DNA of 64,000 bases from Methylobacterium sp. UNC378MF (GTDB lineage: Bacteria; Pseudomonadota; Alphaproteobacteria; Rhizobiales; Beijerinckiaceae), in assembly GCF_900103195.1 (NCBI RefSeq), contig NZ_FMWU01000001.1, forward strand, positions 186,001 through 250,000. Reading direction: 5' to 3'. Shown here in pieces: positions 17,870 to 26,706 of this stretch. Under the pieces are notes generated by a model. The model saw nothing but the letters and a program-made list of their open reading frames with translations. It did not search any database and was not told the DNA's origin. The stretch's first letter is position 1, and every line of letters starts with the position of its first letter. Made by a program: the position numbers and the translations under genes.

Positions 17870-18694
17870 ATGACCGACAGCAGAGCCTCCTCCAAGCGTC
17901 CCCGCAAGGGCGCGACTCCCGCCAAGGCGAGCAGCGCCCACGAGAGCGTCGCGCCCGCGGCCTCTGCCCACGACGAAGCGGTACAGAGCATCGATGCGGC
18001 GCAGAAGGACGGCGAACCGAAGCTGTCGCCCCGGGAAGCCGCCGTCGAGGCCCTGATGCGCCTCGCCGCCGAGCAGCCTTGGAACGACATCGAGGTCAGC
18101 GACATCGCCCGTGAGGCGGGCCTGACGCTCGCCGAGCTGCGCGACCTGTTCCCCTCGAAAGGCGCCGTGCTGGGCGGCCTGACCCGGATCATCGACCGCA
18201 AGGTCCTGGAGGGCGACCTCGCGGGCCTTGAGGAGGAGCCGACCCGCGAGAGGCTGTTCGACGTGCTGATGCGACGTCTCGACGCCATGGAGCCCTACAA
18301 GCCGGCCCTGCGCCGGATCGCCTACGCGCTCCGCGGTGAGCCGCTCTCGATGCTGGCGCTGAACGGCGTCATGCTGAACTCGCACCGCTACATGCTGGCG
18401 GCGGCCGGGATCGACACCGAGGGCCCGCTCGGCCAGCTCAAGCTGCAGGGCGTGGTCATTGCCTTCGCCCGCGTGACCCAGGTCTGGCTCGATGACGACG
18501 ATCCGGCACTGGCTCGGACAATGGCGCGGCTCGACAAGGAGATCCGCAACGGCGAGCGCATCATGGAGCGGGCTGAGGATGTCCGCCGGCTGACGGCGCC
18601 GCTGCGCGCTCTCGGCCGCTCGTTCCTGGAACGGCGTCCGCGCGATCGACGGGGACGGGACGGCGACGAGAGCGATCCCGCCGCCGCCATCTAG
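17870..18694 (+). CDS. TetR-type transcriptional regulator
   Basis: A 274-residue protein. The first 50 residues are basic and disordered (KRPRKGATPAKA). Residues about 52-100 form a TetR helix-turn-helix ('PWNDIEVSDIAREAGLTLAE' then 'LFPSKGAVLGG'). The remainder is an all-helical ligand or dimer domain related to those of COQ9-like proteins, but the conserved COQ9 lipid-site motif was not recognised. The tail is Arg/Asp-rich. No target is evident; it follows proC by about 100 bases. Confidence 0.75.
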   Translation: MTDSRASSKRPRKGATPAKASSAHESVAPAASAHDEAVQSIDAAQKDGEPKLSPREAAVEALMRLAAEQPWNDIEVSDIAREAGLTLAELRDLFPSKGAVLGGLTRIIDRKVLEGDLAGLEEEPTRERLFDVLMRRLDAMEPYKPALRRIAYALRGEPLSMLALNGVMLNSHRYMLAAAGIDTEGPLGQLKLQGVVIAFARVTQVWLDDDDPALARTMARLDKEIRNGERIMERAEDVRRLTAPLRALGRSFLERRPRDRRGRDGDESDPAAAI

Positions 18695-18703
18695 GCCGTG
18701 CTT

Positions 18704-18971
18704 TCACGCCGCCTGAATGTCGCTCAGGAAGCTGTCGACCTCGCGCTTGACCGTTAGGGACTGCGTCGCCAGCTCGGACGCCGCGCTCTGAACCTGCGCG
18801 GCGGCGCTGACGGTTTCGCGGGCTGCACTTAATACGCGCGCCACGGCTGCGGGTTTCGTAACCTTCGTCCAGCCTATCCTGCTGATAAATCGCGTACGCG
18901 CCAATAAATGCAGCAGTCGAGACAAGAAGGATAAATCCAGCGTACAAGCGCGATCGAATTCCGATGCTCAT
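18704..18971 (-). pseudogene. decayed methyl-accepting chemotaxis protein (head joined to tail)
   Basis: The ATG at 18971 opens a frame reading MSIGIRSRLYAGFILL..., a standard chemoreceptor N-terminus with its first membrane segment. After about 40 codons the frame shifts. The other frame then reads 'RVLSAARETVSAAAQVQS' and 'LTVKREVDSFLSDIQAA' to a stop at 18704, which is the usual C-terminus of alphaproteobacterial chemoreceptors. The sensor, HAMP and signalling regions (normally 400-500 residues) are missing and the junction is out of frame, somewhere near 18840-18870. An internal deletion has left a remnant. AT-rich DNA upstream (19030-19130) probably contained its promoter. Confidence 0.75.
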
Positions 18972-19522
18972 ACCGGTAACTCCCGAAGCGCACGCCGAAA
19001 CGATGCGCCATGAAACGGAATATGACGACAGCGACACAAATATGTAGAATGGGCCATTAATAACTGAGGTTTATTGGTTTTCTAATCATTATATTGGTAA
19101 TATACTGAATTTTTCGGTGCTTGAGGCTGCGTTTAAGCGCAATAGTCGATACGTCAGGCCGCGCATATTGCGTCAACGAATGAAATCGTCCGCGTGTGCA
19201 GCGACCGGATAGAAGATGTCGCAATCTCAACGTGCCCGGACCGTCGGTCCGTCGGGCACCATCCGTTTCTGGTCACAGCGCTCCTCTGAACCGCATCCTG
19301 AGAGATCAGAGAACGCTCGTCCGATCACGCGTCCGGAACGGGTCGCGGAGCACGGATGGATCCTGCCCCAATTCCGACCTAGGACGCGTCCGATGGGGCG
19401 GCGCGCCGCACATCGAAGCGCATTCCTCCCGATTCTTGGACGCAGACGCACCGAAATCCGTGCGACCCCGCACAAGCGCCGGGAATGAAGCTGCGCCTTC
19501 AGGACAATGTTGGCCGCATGCT
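18972..19522. other. gene-less stretch around the dead chemoreceptor
   Basis: About 550 bases with an AT-rich core (19030-19130) and otherwise no supported gene. It separates the chemoreceptor remnant from the receiver-like gene. Confidence 0.4.
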
Positions 19523-19957
19523 TCAGGCGGCGCGGCTTGCCAGCGCCTCGCGCATCGTCGTTGCGACCATCCCGTTCTGGAGCTGGTCGCGGGGCACGAG
19601 CAGGGCATCAGGCACGTGAGCCGCAGCCTCCGGCTCCAAGGCGCCGGCCGCATCACTGGCAAGGATAATGCGCAGGGCGGGTCGCAGAACCCGGGCCTCC
19701 ACCGCGAGCCGCGCGCAGCACAGGCTGCCCTGGAGGGCTGAATCCACCACCATCACATCAACGGGCAGGCCGAGAGCCAGAACCGTCATGGCATCGACTC
19801 CGCGGTCGCAGGTCGTCACCTGATAGCCCAGCAGGCGAACCTGTGCGGCGACCTCGTCGCGCCAGCGCTTATGCCGGCCGACCACGAGAACCTGGATCCG
19901 GTAGCATCCGCCCTGAGGGAGCGTGCTGAAGGCAGTCTCGACGTCGGCTGGGGGCAT
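19523..19957 (-). CDS. degenerate response-regulator receiver-like protein
   Basis: A stand-alone protein of 144 residues with the CheY-like pattern: strand 1 'YRIQVLVVGRHKRWRDEVAAQVRLLGYQVTT', then 'VDVMVVDSALQG' with a possible phospho-acceptor Asp, then 'RIILASDAAGA'. The acidic pair normally found at the end of strand 1 is replaced by Gly-Arg, and the conserved Lys after strand 5 is not apparent, so ordinary phosphorylation is doubtful. It may act as a pseudo-receiver that binds partners. It lies next to the chemoreceptor remnant, but no link is shown. Confidence 0.6.
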   Translation of the reverse strand: MPPADVETAFSTLPQGGCYRIQVLVVGRHKRWRDEVAAQVRLLGYQVTTCDRGVDAMTVLALGLPVDVMVVDSALQGSLCCARLAVEARVLRPALRIILASDAAGALEPEAAAHVPDALLVPRDQLQNGMVATTMREALASRAA

Positions 19958-20187
19958 TCCGCACTCGACTTCGCGCTGGCTTTGCGATGCAGCATGCTAA
20001 GCTGGGATGCAATCCACACGCAAGCCCGACGCCGTGATGGCGCCGCATTCGGCGCCGCCGTTGCACAAAGCCGATGCACCCCAGCAGCCTGACCATAGGC
20101 TGGGCACGGAGTTGACGCCGGCGGGGTCGCGCGGGCAACACCGGGCCGCCGCGGAACCTCAGCCGCGCGCTGCCGGAGCCCGAGCCG

Positions 20188-21438
20188 ATGTCGTCCGCGA
20201 AAGCCCCTCCCGTCTCACCGCTGGCGCCCACCGCGATGCCCGACTTGCCGCCCCTGCCGGGCGTGCGAATCGCCACCGCGCAGGCGGGGATCCGCTACAG
20301 TGGCCGCACCGACGTGCTCTATGTCGCCCTGGAGCCGGGGACCCGGGCGGCAGGGGTGTTCACCCGGTCGAAATGCCCCTCGGCGCCGGTGGACTGGTGC
20401 CGGGACGCTCTGGCGGACGGATCGGCGCGGGTGCTCGTGGTCAATTCCGGCAACGCCAATGCCTTCACAGGCCGCCTCGGACGTGACGCGGTGGCGCGCA
20501 CCGTCGAGATCGCGGCGGCGGCGGCGGGATGTGGCGCGCGCGAGGTCTACGTCGCCTCGACCGGCGTGATCGGCGAGCCGCTCCCGGCGGAGCGATTCGC
20601 GGGTGTGCTCGCGGATTGCGCGGCCCGGGCCGAGGACGGGCCTGCTGCCTGGACCGCCGCGGCCCGCGCGATCATGACCACCGACACGTTCCCGAAGCTC
20701 GCCACCCGCACGGCCGAGATCGACGGCGTGCGCGTGACGATCAACGGCATCGCCAAGGGCGCGGGCATGATCGCGCCCGACATGGCGACCATGCTGTCCT
20801 TCGTCTTCACCGACGCGGCCCTGCCGCAGGACGTACTGCAGGCGCTCCTCTCGGCCGGGACCAAGACGAGCTTCAACTGCGTGACCGTGGACGGCGATAC
20901 CTCCACCTCCGACACGCTCATGCTGTTCGCCACCGCCAGGGCCGGCAATCCGGCGGTCACCGACCCCGCCGACGCGCGGCTCGCCGGCTTCCGGGAGGCG
21001 CTCGACGGCCTGCTGGTCGAGCTGGCCCAGCTCGTCGCCAAGGACGGTGAGGGCGCGCGCAAGTTCGTCACCGTGCGGGTGACCGGCGCCGAGAGCGACG
21101 CCTCCGCGCACCGCATCGCCATGTCGATCGCCAACTCGCCGCTGGTGAAGACCGCGGTGGCCGGCGAGGACGCCAACTGGGGCCGCGTGGTAATGGCCGT
21201 GGGCAAGGCCGGCGAGCCCGCCGACCGCGACCGGCTCGCGATCTGGTTCGGCGACGTGCGGGTGGCCGTCCAGGGCGCGCGCGACCCCGATTACAGCGAG
21301 GCGGCGGCGAGCGCCGTGATGCGCGAGCCGGAGATCACGGTCCGGGTCGATCTCGGCCTGGGCGACGGCACCGCCCGCGTCTGGACCTGCGACCTGACCA
21401 AGGCCTACGTCGAGATCAACGGGGACTACCGCTCGTGA
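20188..21438 (+). CDS. argJ: bifunctional ornithine acetyltransferase / N-acetylglutamate synthase
   Basis: Transfers the acetyl group from N-acetylornithine to glutamate in the cyclic arginine pathway. The 416-residue length is typical. The autocleavage site precedes the catalytic Thr in '[16 protein letters not shown]' (cleavage between Ala and Thr gives alpha and beta chains). Other landmarks are '[12 protein letters not shown]' and '[17 protein letters not shown]', and the C-terminal 'EINGDYRS'. GGAG lies nine bases before the ATG. Its stop overlaps the next start (GTGA), and mutT follows, a gene order common in alphaproteobacteria. Confidence 0.95.
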   Translation: MSSAKAPPVSPLAPTAMPDLPPLPGVRIATAQAGIRYSGRTDVLYVALEPGTRAAGVFTRSKCPSAPVDWCRDALADGSARVLVVNSGNANAFTGRLGRDAVARTVEIAAAAAGCGAREVYVASTGVIGEPLPAERFAGVLADCAARAEDGPAAWTAAARAIMTTDTFPKLATRTAEIDGVRVTINGIAKGAGMIAPDMATMLSFVFTDAALPQDVLQALLSAGTKTSFNCVTVDGDTSTSDTLMLFATARAGNPAVTDPADARLAGFREALDGLLVELAQLVAKDGEGARKFVTVRVTGAESDASAHRIAMSIANSPLVKTAVAGEDANWGRVVMAVGKAGEPADRDRLAIWFGDVRVAVQGARDPDYSEAAASAVMREPEITVRVDLGLGDGTARVWTCDLTKAYVEINGDYRS

Positions 21439-22151
21439 GGGCCGTCCTGTTCGGCGCCCTCCTCGTCCTGGGCCTGGCGACGTCGGCGCGGGCCGACGAC
21501 GCGGGGTGCAAGCGCCACATCAGCGTCGTCGGGCGCGCGTCCGAGACGCGGGCGCCGGACTTCGCCGAGGTGACCGTCGGCATCGAGGCGCGCGGGGCGA
21601 GTGCGGCGGCCGCCCTCGACGCGGCCTCGAAGGCGGTGACCGAGGTCTCGGCGCAGGCCCGCGCCCTGGGGGTTCCGCCGGCCGATCTCGGCACGGCCGC
21701 CGTCACCCTGCAGACAGCGACCCGCACCGTCTCCCGGCCAGGGGGCGCCGTCACCGAGGAGCCCGACGGCTACCGCGCCAGCAACCTCGTCACGGTCCGG
21801 CTCGCCGACATGGATCGACTCGGCGACCTGCTCCGGCAGGCCCTCGCGTCCGGCGCCAACCGCATCGACGGCGTGAGCTTCGGACTGCGCGACCCGGACA
21901 AGAGCGAGGCGGCCCTTCAGGTGGCGGCGACCCGGGACGCCCGGAGCCGGGCCGAAGCCCTTGCCGAGGCGGTCGGTACCAAGCTTGGTCCGCTCTGCAC
22001 GCTGAGCACCACGGCCGGCACGCCGTACCGCCCGGCGCTGGAGATGGCCCGCCCGGCACCGATGGCCGCCAAGGGGCGGCGGGTGCCCCTCGAGGCGGGC
22101 TCGATCCAGATGTCCTCCGAGGTCTCGGCCACCTTCGCGGTGGCGCAGTGA
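21435..22151 (+). CDS. exported SIMPL-domain (DUF541) protein
   Basis: A protein of 238 residues with a Sec signal peptide (cleavage near 'SARA-DD') and one SIMPL/DUF541 domain: '[26 protein letters not shown]', '[23 protein letters not shown]' and 'GVSFGLRD'. It is predicted to be periplasmic, where members form oligomeric assemblies of unclear function. The GTG start overlaps the argJ stop and its own stop overlaps the mutT start, so all three are coupled. Confidence 0.85.
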   Translation: MRAVLFGALLVLGLATSARADDAGCKRHISVVGRASETRAPDFAEVTVGIEARGASAAAALDAASKAVTEVSAQARALGVPPADLGTAAVTLQTATRTVSRPGGAVTEEPDGYRASNLVTVRLADMDRLGDLLRQALASGANRIDGVSFGLRDPDKSEAALQVAATRDARSRAEALAEAVGTKLGPLCTLSTTAGTPYRPALEMARPAPMAAKGRRVPLEAGSIQMSSEVSATFAVAQ

Positions 22152-22588
22152 GCGCGCCCGATAACGCCCCCGCGGCCGCGCCCCTGCGCCTGCTCCTCGT
22201 GGTCGCCGTCGCCCTCGTCGACGTCGACGGCCGCGTCCTGGTCAGCGAGCGCCCGGTGGGCAAGCAGCTCGCGGGCCTCTGGGAATTTCCCGGCGGCAAG
22301 GTCGAGCCCGGCGAGCGCCCCGAGCAGACGCTGATCCGGGAGCTCGCCGAGGAACTCGGCATCCGGGTCGAGGAGCCGTGTCTCGCGCCGCTCACCTTCG
22401 CCAGCCACGCCTATCCGGACTTCCACCTGCTGATGCCGCTCTACGTCTGCCGGCGCTGGACCGGGACGCCGCGCCCGATGGAGGGGCAGGCGCTCAAATG
22501 GGTCCGGCCGAAGGCGCTGCGCGATCTCGCCATGCCGCCGGCCGACGCGCCGCTGATCCCGTTCCTGATCGACCTGCTCGAGGTCTGA
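22148..22588 (+). CDS. mutT: 8-oxo-dGTP diphosphatase (MutT, Nudix)
   Basis: A Nudix hydrolase of 146 residues that removes oxidised guanine nucleotides. The Nudix box is 'GGKVEPGERPEQTLIRELAEELG', matching G-x5-E-x7-R-E-U-x-E-E-x-G-U. The preceding 'SERPVGKQLAGLWEFPGGK' is MutT-like. The GTG at 22148 overlaps the previous stop. Confidence 0.9.
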   Translation: MSAPDNAPAAAPLRLLLVVAVALVDVDGRVLVSERPVGKQLAGLWEFPGGKVEPGERPEQTLIRELAEELGIRVEEPCLAPLTFASHAYPDFHLLMPLYVCRRWTGTPRPMEGQALKWVRPKALRDLAMPPADAPLIPFLIDLLEV

Positions 22589-22627
22589 GACGGTTTCCGG
22601 CTGACGACCCCGGGTGACGGACCCGCA

Positions 22628-22721
22628 CCGTCATCGCGAGCGCAGCGAAGCGATCCCGGAGCTGGGTGACATCAGCCGGCGTCGCGCCGACGGGATTGCT
22701 TCGCTCCGCTCGCGAGGACGG
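22628..22721. repeat. REP-like palindromic element, best-preserved copy
   Basis: The left arm 22628-22657 and right arm 22692-22721 are inverted repeats matching at 27 of 30 positions, around a 34-base centre. The core is TCGCGAGCG...AGCGAAGC. Diverged copies lie at 5573 and 61922. It sits between mutT and an IS5-type remnant. Confidence 0.75.
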
Positions 22722-22723
22722 CT

Positions 22724-23086
22724 GGACGGGAGCGATCACCGCAGTCCTCGGCCGGCCCGGCGCCCTCCGGCTGACGTCCGGCAACGCCGGCGACGTCACC
22801 GCCGCTCCGGCCGTCCTGGCCGAGGCGCCCGGCCGGATCCGCCGCCTGAGCGCCGACAAGGGCCACGACGCCGATTGGCCGCGCGCTGACCTGTGCAAGC
22901 GCGGCCGCAAGAGAAGGATCCACCACGACAAGCGGCACGACCGGGACCGCTGGCGCATCGAGGCAACCTTCAATTACCTCAAGGACTTCCGCCGCATAGC
23001 CACCCGATACGACAAGCTCGCCCGCAACGACGCCTCAACCGTCGCCCTGGCTGCCGTCATCGCCTTCTGGTGCAGAACGAGTCCAA
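22724..23086 (+). pseudogene. IS5-type transposase remnant (C-terminal part)
   Basis: An open frame reads 'VLGRPGALRLTSGNAGDV', 'RRLSADKGHDADWPR' and then 'RWRIEATFNYLKDFRRIA' and 'RYDKLARNDASTVALAAVIAFW', which is the C-terminal DDE segment of IS5-family transposases. The N-terminal half and both terminal repeats are gone, and the stretch between 'DWPRADL' and 'KRGRKRRIHH' is shorter than usual. The remnant begins almost exactly at the end of the REP-like palindrome and ends just before the protease gene's stop. Confidence 0.75.
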
Positions 23087-23089
23087 ACC

Positions 23090-23890
23090 CTAGTCCGTCG
23101 GATCCAAATTTTTGCTTATCCAAGCTCCGGCCGCACCATCAAGCCGGAGAGCATAAGCTCCGCTTCCACACAGAACGGTATTATAGTATCCATTTGGCAG
23201 CCCCCGAATTAGAATACCTATAAGATACTTTACATCATTCTTGCGCGCAAAGACCGGCGACCCTGACTGGCCCTGGCATATCAAATCCGAGCGATCGACG
23301 ATCATGTTCTCATGCATGCTGATCGAAAACGCCATCGATCCGGCGCTTTTCGGATCAGGAAGACTGATACGGCTTTGCTTATCGAGAGACAGAAGGACGA
23401 CATCATCGTATCCCTTCGAGTAATGCATAGGCACAATTTCAACGATCCGGGAACGCGCGTCATGTCCATTGGCGTCAAATGTCTTTAATTCGATTGAGAA
23501 ACTCTGCTTGTCATTGAAATTTTCGATCGGCTCAGCGTCCCCGATGGCGATAACGCCATCGACTTCGGCCGCGAGAGGAACGTTCGCCTGAAACATGGCT
23601 ATGTCAATGATAGGCGAGCGCGAATACAAAGTTTTTACTCTTGATACTTCAGCAAATCTGACCCGACTGCCGACAAAATATCTAACTCCAAGCCCCTTTC
23701 TACCTCGGAAACAATGGGCCGCCGTTATGATATCTTTGCCGATTTTCAGCCCTCGACAAACAAATTGATCTTTCTCATATATACCCACGTGTGAATATTC
23801 AAATACTTTGCTCGCATACGATGTCGAAACTGAATGCAATAATCCTACGATGCAAATAAGCACAGACAAAATCGTGCAAAAATATTTCAT
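23090..23890 (-). CDS. secreted trypsin-like serine protease
   Basis: A protein of about 266 residues with a signal peptide (residues 1-26) and an S1 protease fold. The triad is complete: His59 in 'IITAAHCF', Asp96 in 'IIDIAMFQ', and Ser209 in 'CQGQSGSPVF'. 'KYLIGILIRG' after the serine is the usual following strand. It would act in the periplasm or outside the cell. The ATG at 23890 has TAGG a few bases upstream; an ATG at 23905 adds five residues. Codon use is AT-rich and unlike neighbours. It follows a proline-rich protein gene by about 65 bases on the same strand, so the two are probably co-transcribed. Confidence 0.82.
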   Translation of the reverse strand: MKYFCTILSVLICIVGLLHSVSTSYASKVFEYSHVGIYEKDQFVCRGLKIGKDIITAAHCFRGRKGLGVRYFVGSRVRFAEVSRVKTLYSRSPIIDIAMFQANVPLAAEVDGVIAIGDAEPIENFNDKQSFSIELKTFDANGHDARSRIVEIVPMHYSKGYDDVVLLSLDKQSRISLPDPKSAGSMAFSISMHENMIVDRSDLICQGQSGSPVFARKNDVKYLIGILIRGLPNGYYNTVLCGSGAYALRLDGAAGAWISKNLDPTD

Positions 23891-23955
23891 ATGACCTAAT
23901 GCCATTGGGGGCAGGCACCCCGAAGAGCGCCTGCCAAGATTTATGATCCTCTATT

Positions 23956-24294
23956 TCAATGCTCGTCGCCAGGATACCCCGGACCATACGGAGGGGGATC
24001 ATAGGGAGGCGTTGGAGTTGGCTCCGGGTAGTCCGGAGGGTTCGGAATGATTTCCGGCGGGTTGTCGACTGGATTATTGGGAGGAAGGTCGTCACCCGGA
24101 TTTTGCGGTATGTTTGCAATTTGGAATATTGCTTCTCTGCGTGCTGGAGACAGCGCCAGAGTCGATCGCGGATCGGCCGACTGCTTCAGCTGTGTTGTTT
24201 CGACATCGTCCAGAGAAGGCGCTGCCAAACGATCAGTCGGCAGGGGCACTGTCCGAAGGCGAGATGTCGTGAGAGAGGAAATGGCAGCACTCAT
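23956..24294 (-). CDS. proline-rich hypothetical protein upstream of the protease
   Basis: A 112-residue protein with no recognised family. The first 65 residues are ordinary polar sequence; residues about 66-112 are extremely Pro/Asn/Asp-rich (PPNNPVDNPPEIIPNPP, then PTPTPPYDPPPYGPG) and end in GDEH. No signal peptide is evident. An excellent AGGAG lies seven bases before the ATG, which supports expression. It is AT-rich like the protease gene and shares its direction, so it may be a partner, inhibitor or substrate of the protease; that is inference only. Confidence 0.6.
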   Translation of the reverse strand: MSAAISSLTTSRLRTVPLPTDRLAAPSLDDVETTQLKQSADPRSTLALSPARREAIFQIANIPQNPGDDLPPNNPVDNPPEIIPNPPDYPEPTPTPPYDPPPYGPGYPGDEH

Positions 24295-24954
24295 TCAACG
24301 GCTCCTACAAAGACGTGAAATGACTGATGTTTCCTTTGACAACAGCTATGTTCGCTGCAGCCGAGCCGCGTTTTACGATCTTACGATTGCATCCGCCCGT
24401 CAATGATCGATCCGGACCGATTTCAGATTCCGAGCCCGCATTGAGTCGCCGGGCTGTCATGCTCGATAGACCGCCACTGATACTTCAGCTGCAAACACAG
24501 CAACGTTTCCGGAGATGCCGGTAGGACAATCGTCTTAGTTCGTCAAGCATCCTGCTGCACGACAGCGCAGATCATCACTGTTGGCGCGCAGAAGCTCTCA
24601 AGCATTCCTCGCCGAATCTTGCCGGGAGCGATCTTCGAATTTGTAAGGTCAGCACTGTGAGATGTAGCGAACCGCAATCATGGGAGCATGCGATCGCAAT
24701 TCCCAATCAGCCGCGCCTGGGATCCTTGCACGGGGTTTGCGGGGTCTGCCCCACACTCCGAGCAACCGGGCGCATATACGCTGCCTCTGGTATCGTCATC
24801 GTCGTGGTCGTGCCCAAGCTGATGGCGCGGGTGGCGGACGGGCCCTCGGGGGGCGCGCTCCCTTCGAGGGTTGCGCTCCTGGATCGCTTCGCTCTGCCCG
24901 CCAGGGCGGCGGGGCCGAAGCCATCACCCGGACAGGGTCCGAGGGCCTCCGCCC
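24295..24954. other. gene-less stretch after the AT-rich insert
   Basis: About 660 bases. The left part is AT-rich and should contain the promoter of the proline-rich/protease pair. Composition returns to GC-rich at about 24780. No gene is supported. Confidence 0.4.
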
Positions 24955-24956
24955 TC
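24941..24956 (-). terminator. hairpin overlapping the oxidoreductase stop
   Basis: GAGGGC (24941-24946) and GCCCTC (24951-24956) form a six-pair stem with a four-base loop, overlapping the stop codon of the Gfo/Idh/MocA gene. Confidence 0.4.
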
Positions 24957-25932
24957 ACAGCGCCAGGATAGCCTCGACGACCTCCTGCACGTCGAGCGCC
25001 TCCGCGAAGGTGGCGAGGTGGTGGGGCTCGCCGCGCGCCATGCGGACGACGCCCTCGAGCTGGCGCCGGAGGGTGATCGGCCGCAGCCGCTCGTTCGGGA
25101 TCGCGTCGGGCTCCGGCTCGAACCGCCCGTCGGCGCCCCGACGCTCGGCGATGGCCCAGTCGCGCAGCCGGACGGCGCCCGCGTCGCCCTCCAGCGTCCA
25201 CGTGTTGTGGTCGTCGGCCTCGACGCCCCCGACCCGGCCGGTCAGGGTGACGGGGATCCCGCCCGCCGTGAGCGTCACGTCGATCGCGCGCTCGGACCGG
25301 CCCGGCTCCGGGAAGGCGATCCGTCCGGCGAGACTCGCGAGCGGGCCGAGCTGGCGGCGGGCCAGGAACAGGAAGTGCGAGACCACCTCGCGGGTGAAGC
25401 CGCCCTCGCCGCGCGCGTCGAGCCAGCGGGCGGCGTCGGCCTGCCACGGGCGGGGCCAGCGGGCGAAGGCCACCGCCACGGTGAGCGTCCGGGGCGTGCC
25501 GACCGCGCCGGCCGCGATCCAGCGCTCGAGGGTGGCGACGCCCGGCGACGAGGCGAACGGGAAATTGACCGCGCCCGCGCCCCCCGCCTCCGCCACGAAG
25601 GCGCGGGCGTCGGCGCGGTCGATGGCCAGCGGCTTCTCGCAGAAGACGCTCCGGCCGGCCGCCAGGGCGGCGCGGGCGTAGCCGAGATGCGAGGCGGGCG
25701 GCGAGGCGACGTAGACGCAGTCGCTCGCCGCCACGACGGCGGCGGAATCGGCCACCCGCGGCACCGCCGGGAACGCCGCGCCGATCCGGGCCAGGGCCTC
25801 CGGGGCCGGGTCCCAGATCGCCGCGACCCGCACGGGTGAATCCGCCGCCCCGTGGATCGCGCCGAGCAGGCGCTCACCCATGATGCCCGCGCCGATGATC
25901 CCGAGGGCGAGCGGTGCGTCGGAGGTCGGCAT
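24955..25932 (-). CDS. Gfo/Idh/MocA-family NAD(P)-dependent oxidoreductase
   Basis: A protein of 325 residues with an N-terminal Rossmann fold ('LGIIGAGIMGERLLGAIHG'), 'VYVASPPASHLGYARAALAAGRSVFCEKPLA' containing the conserved Glu-Lys-Pro, and a C-terminal alpha/beta substrate domain. Members oxidise or reduce sugars, inositols and related polyols. AAGGA lies seven bases before the ATG. No partner genes that would reveal a substrate are adjacent. Confidence 0.85.
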   Translation of the reverse strand: MPTSDAPLALGIIGAGIMGERLLGAIHGAADSPVRVAAIWDPAPEALARIGAAFPAVPRVADSAAVVAASDCVYVASPPASHLGYARAALAAGRSVFCEKPLAIDRADARAFVAEAGGAGAVNFPFASSPGVATLERWIAAGAVGTPRTLTVAVAFARWPRPWQADAARWLDARGEGGFTREVVSHFLFLARRQLGPLASLAGRIAFPEPGRSERAIDVTLTAGGIPVTLTGRVGGVEADDHNTWTLEGDAGAVRLRDWAIAERRGADGRFEPEPDAIPNERLRPITLRRQLEGVVRMARGEPHHLATFAEALDVQEVVEAILAL

Positions 25933-26028
25933 CCAAGGGTCCTTATGAAGGTCCGCGTCTGACGGGCCACGCTGGCGACCCGTCAGCGGCTTTAGGGGTC
26001 TGGACCGCCGCGGGAAAGACCGAACCGT

Positions 26029-26115
26029 TCAACCTTGGATGAAGGCGAGCAGATCGGCATCGAGCCCGTGCGCGTGCGTCGCGACCAGGCCATGCGGAGC
26101 GCCGGGATCTTCCTT
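26029..26115 (-). pseudogene. C-terminal remnant of an alpha/beta hydrolase (chloroperoxidase-like)
   Basis: On the reverse strand a short frame reads 'DPGAPHGLVATHAHGLDADL' and then 'LAFIQG' before a stop at 26029. This is the typical C-terminal end of non-heme haloperoxidase-like hydrolases, with the catalytic-His region 'GAPHGL'. Nothing upstream continues the fold and there is no start, so only the tail remains. Confidence 0.5.
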
Positions 26116-26261
26116 CGGCACGGGTTGGGCGGCCCGCGCCGATCGGCACCACGCGAACGTCTCACGCAAGCCTCGGCACCCCAGCCTCTGCATGAAAGCT
26201 GCCTGCCGTGCTGCATGGTGACGGAGCGCAGGGTGATCTCCCGCAAGGATTGAAGGACCGG

Positions 26262-26675
26262 TCAGGCCCGGCCCTGCCGCGCGTCCAGGCTGAACAGACC
26301 GGCCCCGAAGGCAACGATCTGGAGCAGGCCACCGGCCATGGCGAGATTCTTCAGGAAGTGGAACATCTGGTTCTGGTCGCCGAGGGAGGCGTGGAAGGTC
26401 ACCGCGGTGGCCACCGCGAAGAGCGCGAGGACCAGGGCGACCAGTCGGGTGCGGTAGCCGGCGATGAGCAGCAGCCCGCCGACCACCTCCACGGTGGTCG
26501 CCCCCGCGTAGGCGAGAGGCGGCAGCGGGAGATGGGCGGCCTCGATGGTGGCGAGCGTCGCCGCGGGGGCGGCGAGCTTGCCGGCGCCGCTCACGAGGAA
26601 GATGGCACTCATCAGGACCCGGCCGGTCACCGGCAGCAGGGCGATCGCACCGGGAGAGGAGATCGGGGACATCAT
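26262..26675 (-). CDS. DoxX-family membrane protein
   Basis: A 137-residue protein with four predicted membrane helices. 'GRVLMSAIFLVSGAGKL', 'VEVVGGLLLIAGYRTRLVALVLALFA' and the 'FHFLKNLAMAGGLLQI' helix are characteristic of DoxX/DUF417-type proteins, linked to redox or thiol-stress complexes. GGAG lies six bases before the first of two adjacent ATGs (26675, 26672). It follows the hydrolase gene by about 30 bases and likely forms an operon with it and the dioxygenase gene. Confidence 0.85.
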   Translation of the reverse strand: MMSPISSPGAIALLPVTGRVLMSAIFLVSGAGKLAAPAATLATIEAAHLPLPPLAYAGATTVEVVGGLLLIAGYRTRLVALVLALFAVATAVTFHASLGDQNQMFHFLKNLAMAGGLLQIVAFGAGLFSLDARQGRA

Positions 26676-26706
26676 CAAACGCTCCGTCCTGTCGTGTGCG
26701 GCCGGT

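Noticed and set aside
17870..18694. Annotation as the ubiquinone protein COQ9
   Set aside because: The N-terminal helix-turn-helix is a clear TetR type and the COQ9 lipid-site motif was not recognised; a regulator is the safer call.
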